DNA of 7,739 nucleotides from contig DCCL01000282.1 in the NCBI GenBank assembly GCA_002313795.1, positions 9,542 through 17,280 of the forward strand. The letters are read 5' to 3'. Shown here in pieces: positions 6,078-7,739 of this stretch. This DNA is from Faecalibacterium prausnitzii (GTDB lineage Bacteria > Bacillota > Clostridia > Oscillospirales > Ruminococcaceae). Numbering within the stretch: position 1 is the first letter of the stretch; every line of letters begins with the position of its first letter. The notes beneath the pieces are model-generated. The model had not been told where the DNA came from. It made no database searches and was given only the letters and a program-made list of their open reading frames with translations. The position numbers and the translations under genes are program-made.

Positions 6078-6533
6078 ACGAACGTTGAAATCATCAAGCG
6101 GATGATGGATGCCTGCTATCTGGCAAAGCGGGCCCGGGATATGCTCCCGCCCCTGCCGGACGGTGTGATGCCGTCATATATCCAGTATATGGATGCCATC
6201 CAGTCGCTGGAAGAAAAGGGCATCCGCGTCAGGGTGTCGGATATCGGCGCCGCGTTGGATCTGCCCCGTCCCGGCGTGACCCGGACGGTGAAGGAGATGG
6301 AGGCAAAGGGGTATCTGGAAAAGCAGGTCTCTGCGGAGGATGGCAGAGTAACATATCTGTCCATCACAGAGGCAGGACAGCAGCTTTCCCGCAAATACGA
6401 TGCGGACTATTTCCGGACACTGGCCCCGTATATGGAGGATATCCCGGAAGAGGATGCCGAGTGCACCATCCGTACCATTGAAAAATTCCACGCCGTTATG
6501 TGCGAAAGGAGAGGTCTTCTTGAAAAGCGATAA
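6078..6533 (+). CDS. MarR-family transcriptional regulator (start codon uncertain)
   Basis: From ACG 6078 the product is 151 residues (N-V-E-I-I-K-R-M-M-D), typical for MarR proteins, which are dimeric winged-helix regulators, usually repressors released by small phenolic or drug-like ligands. An N-terminal dimerisation helix is followed by IQYMDAIQSLEEKG, a helix-turn-helix (VSDIGAALDLPRPGVTRTVKEMEAKG) and a wing (SAEDGRVTYLSIT with the usual Asp-Gly-Arg); C-terminal helices complete the dimer interface. Start choice is the problem. ACG 6078 has ideal spacing to the strong ribosome binding site but is not a normal start. TTG 6057 precedes that site and would give 158 residues; ATG 6102 has no good site and would give 143. 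All three keep the DNA-binding domain. The gene lies behind a consensus promoter overlapped by palindromes, and its end overlaps the MATE gene by 14 bases, so it very likely controls itself and that transporter. Confidence 0.88.
   Translation, partial: TNVEIIKRMMDACYLAKRARDMLPPLPDGVMPSYIQYMDAIQSLEEKGIRVRVSDIGAALDLPRPGVTRTVKEMEAKGYLEKQVSAEDGRVTYLSITEAGQQLSRKYDADYFRTLAPYMEDIPEEDAECTIRTIEKFHAVMCERRGLLEKR
6506..6511 (+). promoter_or_regulatory. Ribosome binding site of the MATE gene, inside marR
   Basis: AAGGAG lies 8 bases before TTG 6520, within the last codons of marR. It supports the TTG start and suggests translational coupling between the two genes. Confidence 0.8.
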
Positions 6534-7739
6534 GAGCGATTTTACCCAGGGTAGCATCCTGAAAAAGCTGGCCCTCTTCATGCTGCCCATTCTGGGCGCA
6601 TTGGTGCTGCAGGCCGCATACGGTGCCGTTGACCTGTTGGTGGTGGGCCGGTTCGGCTCTACCTCGGGCCTTTCGGCCGTCTCGACCGGTAGTCAGGTGC
6701 TGAATCTTGTGACCTTCGTGGTGACGCAGTTTGCCATGGGCGTCACGGTGCTCATTGCCCGCTATCTGGGTGAGAAGCACCCGGAGTACATCGGGCAGGT
6801 CATCGGTGGTGCCGCGGTGGTGTTTGCGCTGATGGCCGCGGTGCTGTTTGTGGTGCTGGTGGGCTTTGCCCGCGGCATTTCGGTGCTGATGCAGGCCCCG
6901 GCAGAGGCTGTGGACCTGACCGCCAGCTATGTGCGCATCTGCGGCGCGGGCATCTTCTTTATTGTGGCGTACAACGTGCTGTCCGCCATTTTCCGCGGCC
7001 TGGGCGACAGCAAATCTCCGCTGCTGTTCGTGCTGGTGGCCTGCATCGTGAATGTGTTCGGCGATCTGGCGCTGGTGGCCGGGCTGCACATGGACGCTGC
7101 CGGCGCGGCCATCGCCACGGTGGCGGCACAGGCTGTCAGCGTGGTGTGCGCTGTGGTGATCCTGCTGAAAAAGCATCTGCCCTTTAAGCTGCAAAAGTCG
7201 GATTTCCGGCTCAACTCCCAGTGCCGCAAGTTTTTGGGCATCGGCCTGCCGCTGGCGCTGCAGGAATTCCTGACGCAGCTTTCGTTTCTGGCGCTGTGCG
7301 CCTTTGTCAACCGGCTGGGTCTGGAAGCTTCGTCCGGCTACGGTGTCGCCTGCAAGATCGTCAATTTTGCCATGCTGATCCCCAGCTCCCTGATGCAGTC
7401 CATGGCTGCATTCGTCTCTCAGAACATCGGTGCGGGCAACAAAAAGCGCGCCAAGCAGTCCATGTTTACCGGCATCAGCATCGGCCTTGTGTTCGGCTGC
7501 GCAGTGTTTGCGCTGGTCTGGTTCAAGGGTGACCTGCTGTCCGGCATTTTCACCACCGATGCAGCCGTCATCGCCAGCGGCTTTGCTTATCTGAAGGGCT
7601 TTGCCCCGGAGACCATCGTCACCGCTGTGCTGTTCAGCATGGTGGGCTATTTCAACGGAAACGACCAGACCGTCTGGGTCATGGTGCAGGGCCTTGTGCA
7701 GACATTGCTCGTCCGCCTGCCCATGGCCTACTTCATGAG
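6520..7739 (+). CDS. MATE-family efflux transporter (3' end outside window)
   Basis: The frame is open from TTG 6520 to the right edge: 406 codons with no stop. MATE proteins are usually about 450 residues, so roughly 40-50 are missing. They are twelve-helix inner-membrane antiporters that export cationic drugs, dyes or metabolites in exchange for Na+ or H+. After a short cytoplasmic N-terminus (KSDKSDFTQGSILKKL) comes the family opening FMLPILGALVLQAAYGAVD, followed by LLVVGRFGSTSGLSAVS, then TQFAMGVTVLIARYLGEK, YVRICGAGIFF, and FRGLGDSKSPLLFVL followed by VNVFGDLALVAG. The second half repeats the pattern with FLGIGLPLALQEFL, SSLMQSMAAFVSQNIGAGN and KRAKQSM. Hydrophobic segments alternate with short charged loops throughout. 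The start is chosen from the ribosome binding site; the first ATG lies well inside helix 1. The gene overlaps marR by 14 bases and shares its promoter. The substrate cannot be read from sequence. No frameshift is visible. Confidence 0.95.
   Translation, partial: MKSDKSDFTQGSILKKLALFMLPILGALVLQAAYGAVDLLVVGRFGSTSGLSAVSTGSQVLNLVTFVVTQFAMGVTVLIARYLGEKHPEYIGQVIGGAAVVFALMAAVLFVVLVGFARGISVLMQAPAEAVDLTASYVRICGAGIFFIVAYNVLSAIFRGLGDSKSPLLFVLVACIVNVFGDLALVAGLHMDAAGAAIATVAAQAVSVVCAVVILLKKHLPFKLQKSDFRLNSQCRKFLGIGLPLALQEFLTQLSFLALCAFVNRLGLEASSGYGVACKIVNFAMLIPSSLMQSMAAFVSQNIGAGNKKRAKQSMFTGISIGLVFGCAVFALVWFKGDLLSGIFTTDAAVIASGFAYLKGFAPETIVTAVLFSMVGYFNGNDQTVWVMVQGLVQTLLVRLPMAYFM

Noticed and set aside
6496..7194. 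A 232-codon, His-rich - strand frame opposite the MATE gene
   Set aside because: The His/Gln richness comes from reading Val/Leu/Ala codons of a membrane protein in antisense. The + strand has clear MATE signatures.
7221..7532. A 103-codon + strand frame within the MATE gene
   Set aside because: It overlaps the transporter in another frame, has no ribosome binding site and no recognisable domain.

Overview
The window looks like chromosomal DNA from a moderately GC-rich (my estimate: high 50s percent) Gram-positive gut anaerobe of the Clostridia. Strong AGGAGG-type ribosome binding sites, compact intergenic gaps with stem-loop/U-tract terminators, a COG1001-type adenine deaminase, a small TalC-type transaldolase and a MarR-MATE pair all fit Oscillospiraceae. 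Faecalibacterium is my best guess, from general protein character and not from any database match. There are no rRNA or tRNA genes, insertion sequences or CRISPR arrays.

Layout from left to right. (1) The 3' part of a hybrid sensor histidine kinase (extracytoplasmic solute-binding sensor, one membrane helix, HisKA, HATPase, receiver), + strand, cut by the left edge. (2) A terminator, then a promoter starting within its last bases, then a stand-alone adenine deaminase gene (ade), + strand. (3) A strong bidirectional terminator shared with a convergent aldo/keto reductase gene on the - strand. That reductase is a pseudogene with three separate lesions: a one-base deletion near the start, a 10-bp tandem duplication that restores the frame, and an in-frame TAA halfway through. 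(4) About 440 bp without a convincing gene, holding fragments that read like decayed coding sequence and ending in the promoter and leader of the next gene. (5) A monocistronic transaldolase with its own terminator, + strand. (6) A near-perfect sigma-A promoter overlapped by two palindromes, driving a MarR regulator gene and, overlapping it by 14 bases, a MATE efflux transporter that runs off the right edge.

Functionally this is a set of small independent transcription units: environmental sensing, purine salvage, a dead oxidoreductase, pentose-phosphate metabolism and a drug-efflux operon that is probably autoregulated. The only clear multigene unit is marR-MATE. Its most unusual feature is that the MarR gene has no ATG, GTG or TTG at the proper distance from its strong ribosome binding site; an ACG sits where the start codon should be. 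I see no evidence of a wholly new biological system. The items most worth a second look are the reductase pseudogene and the marR start.
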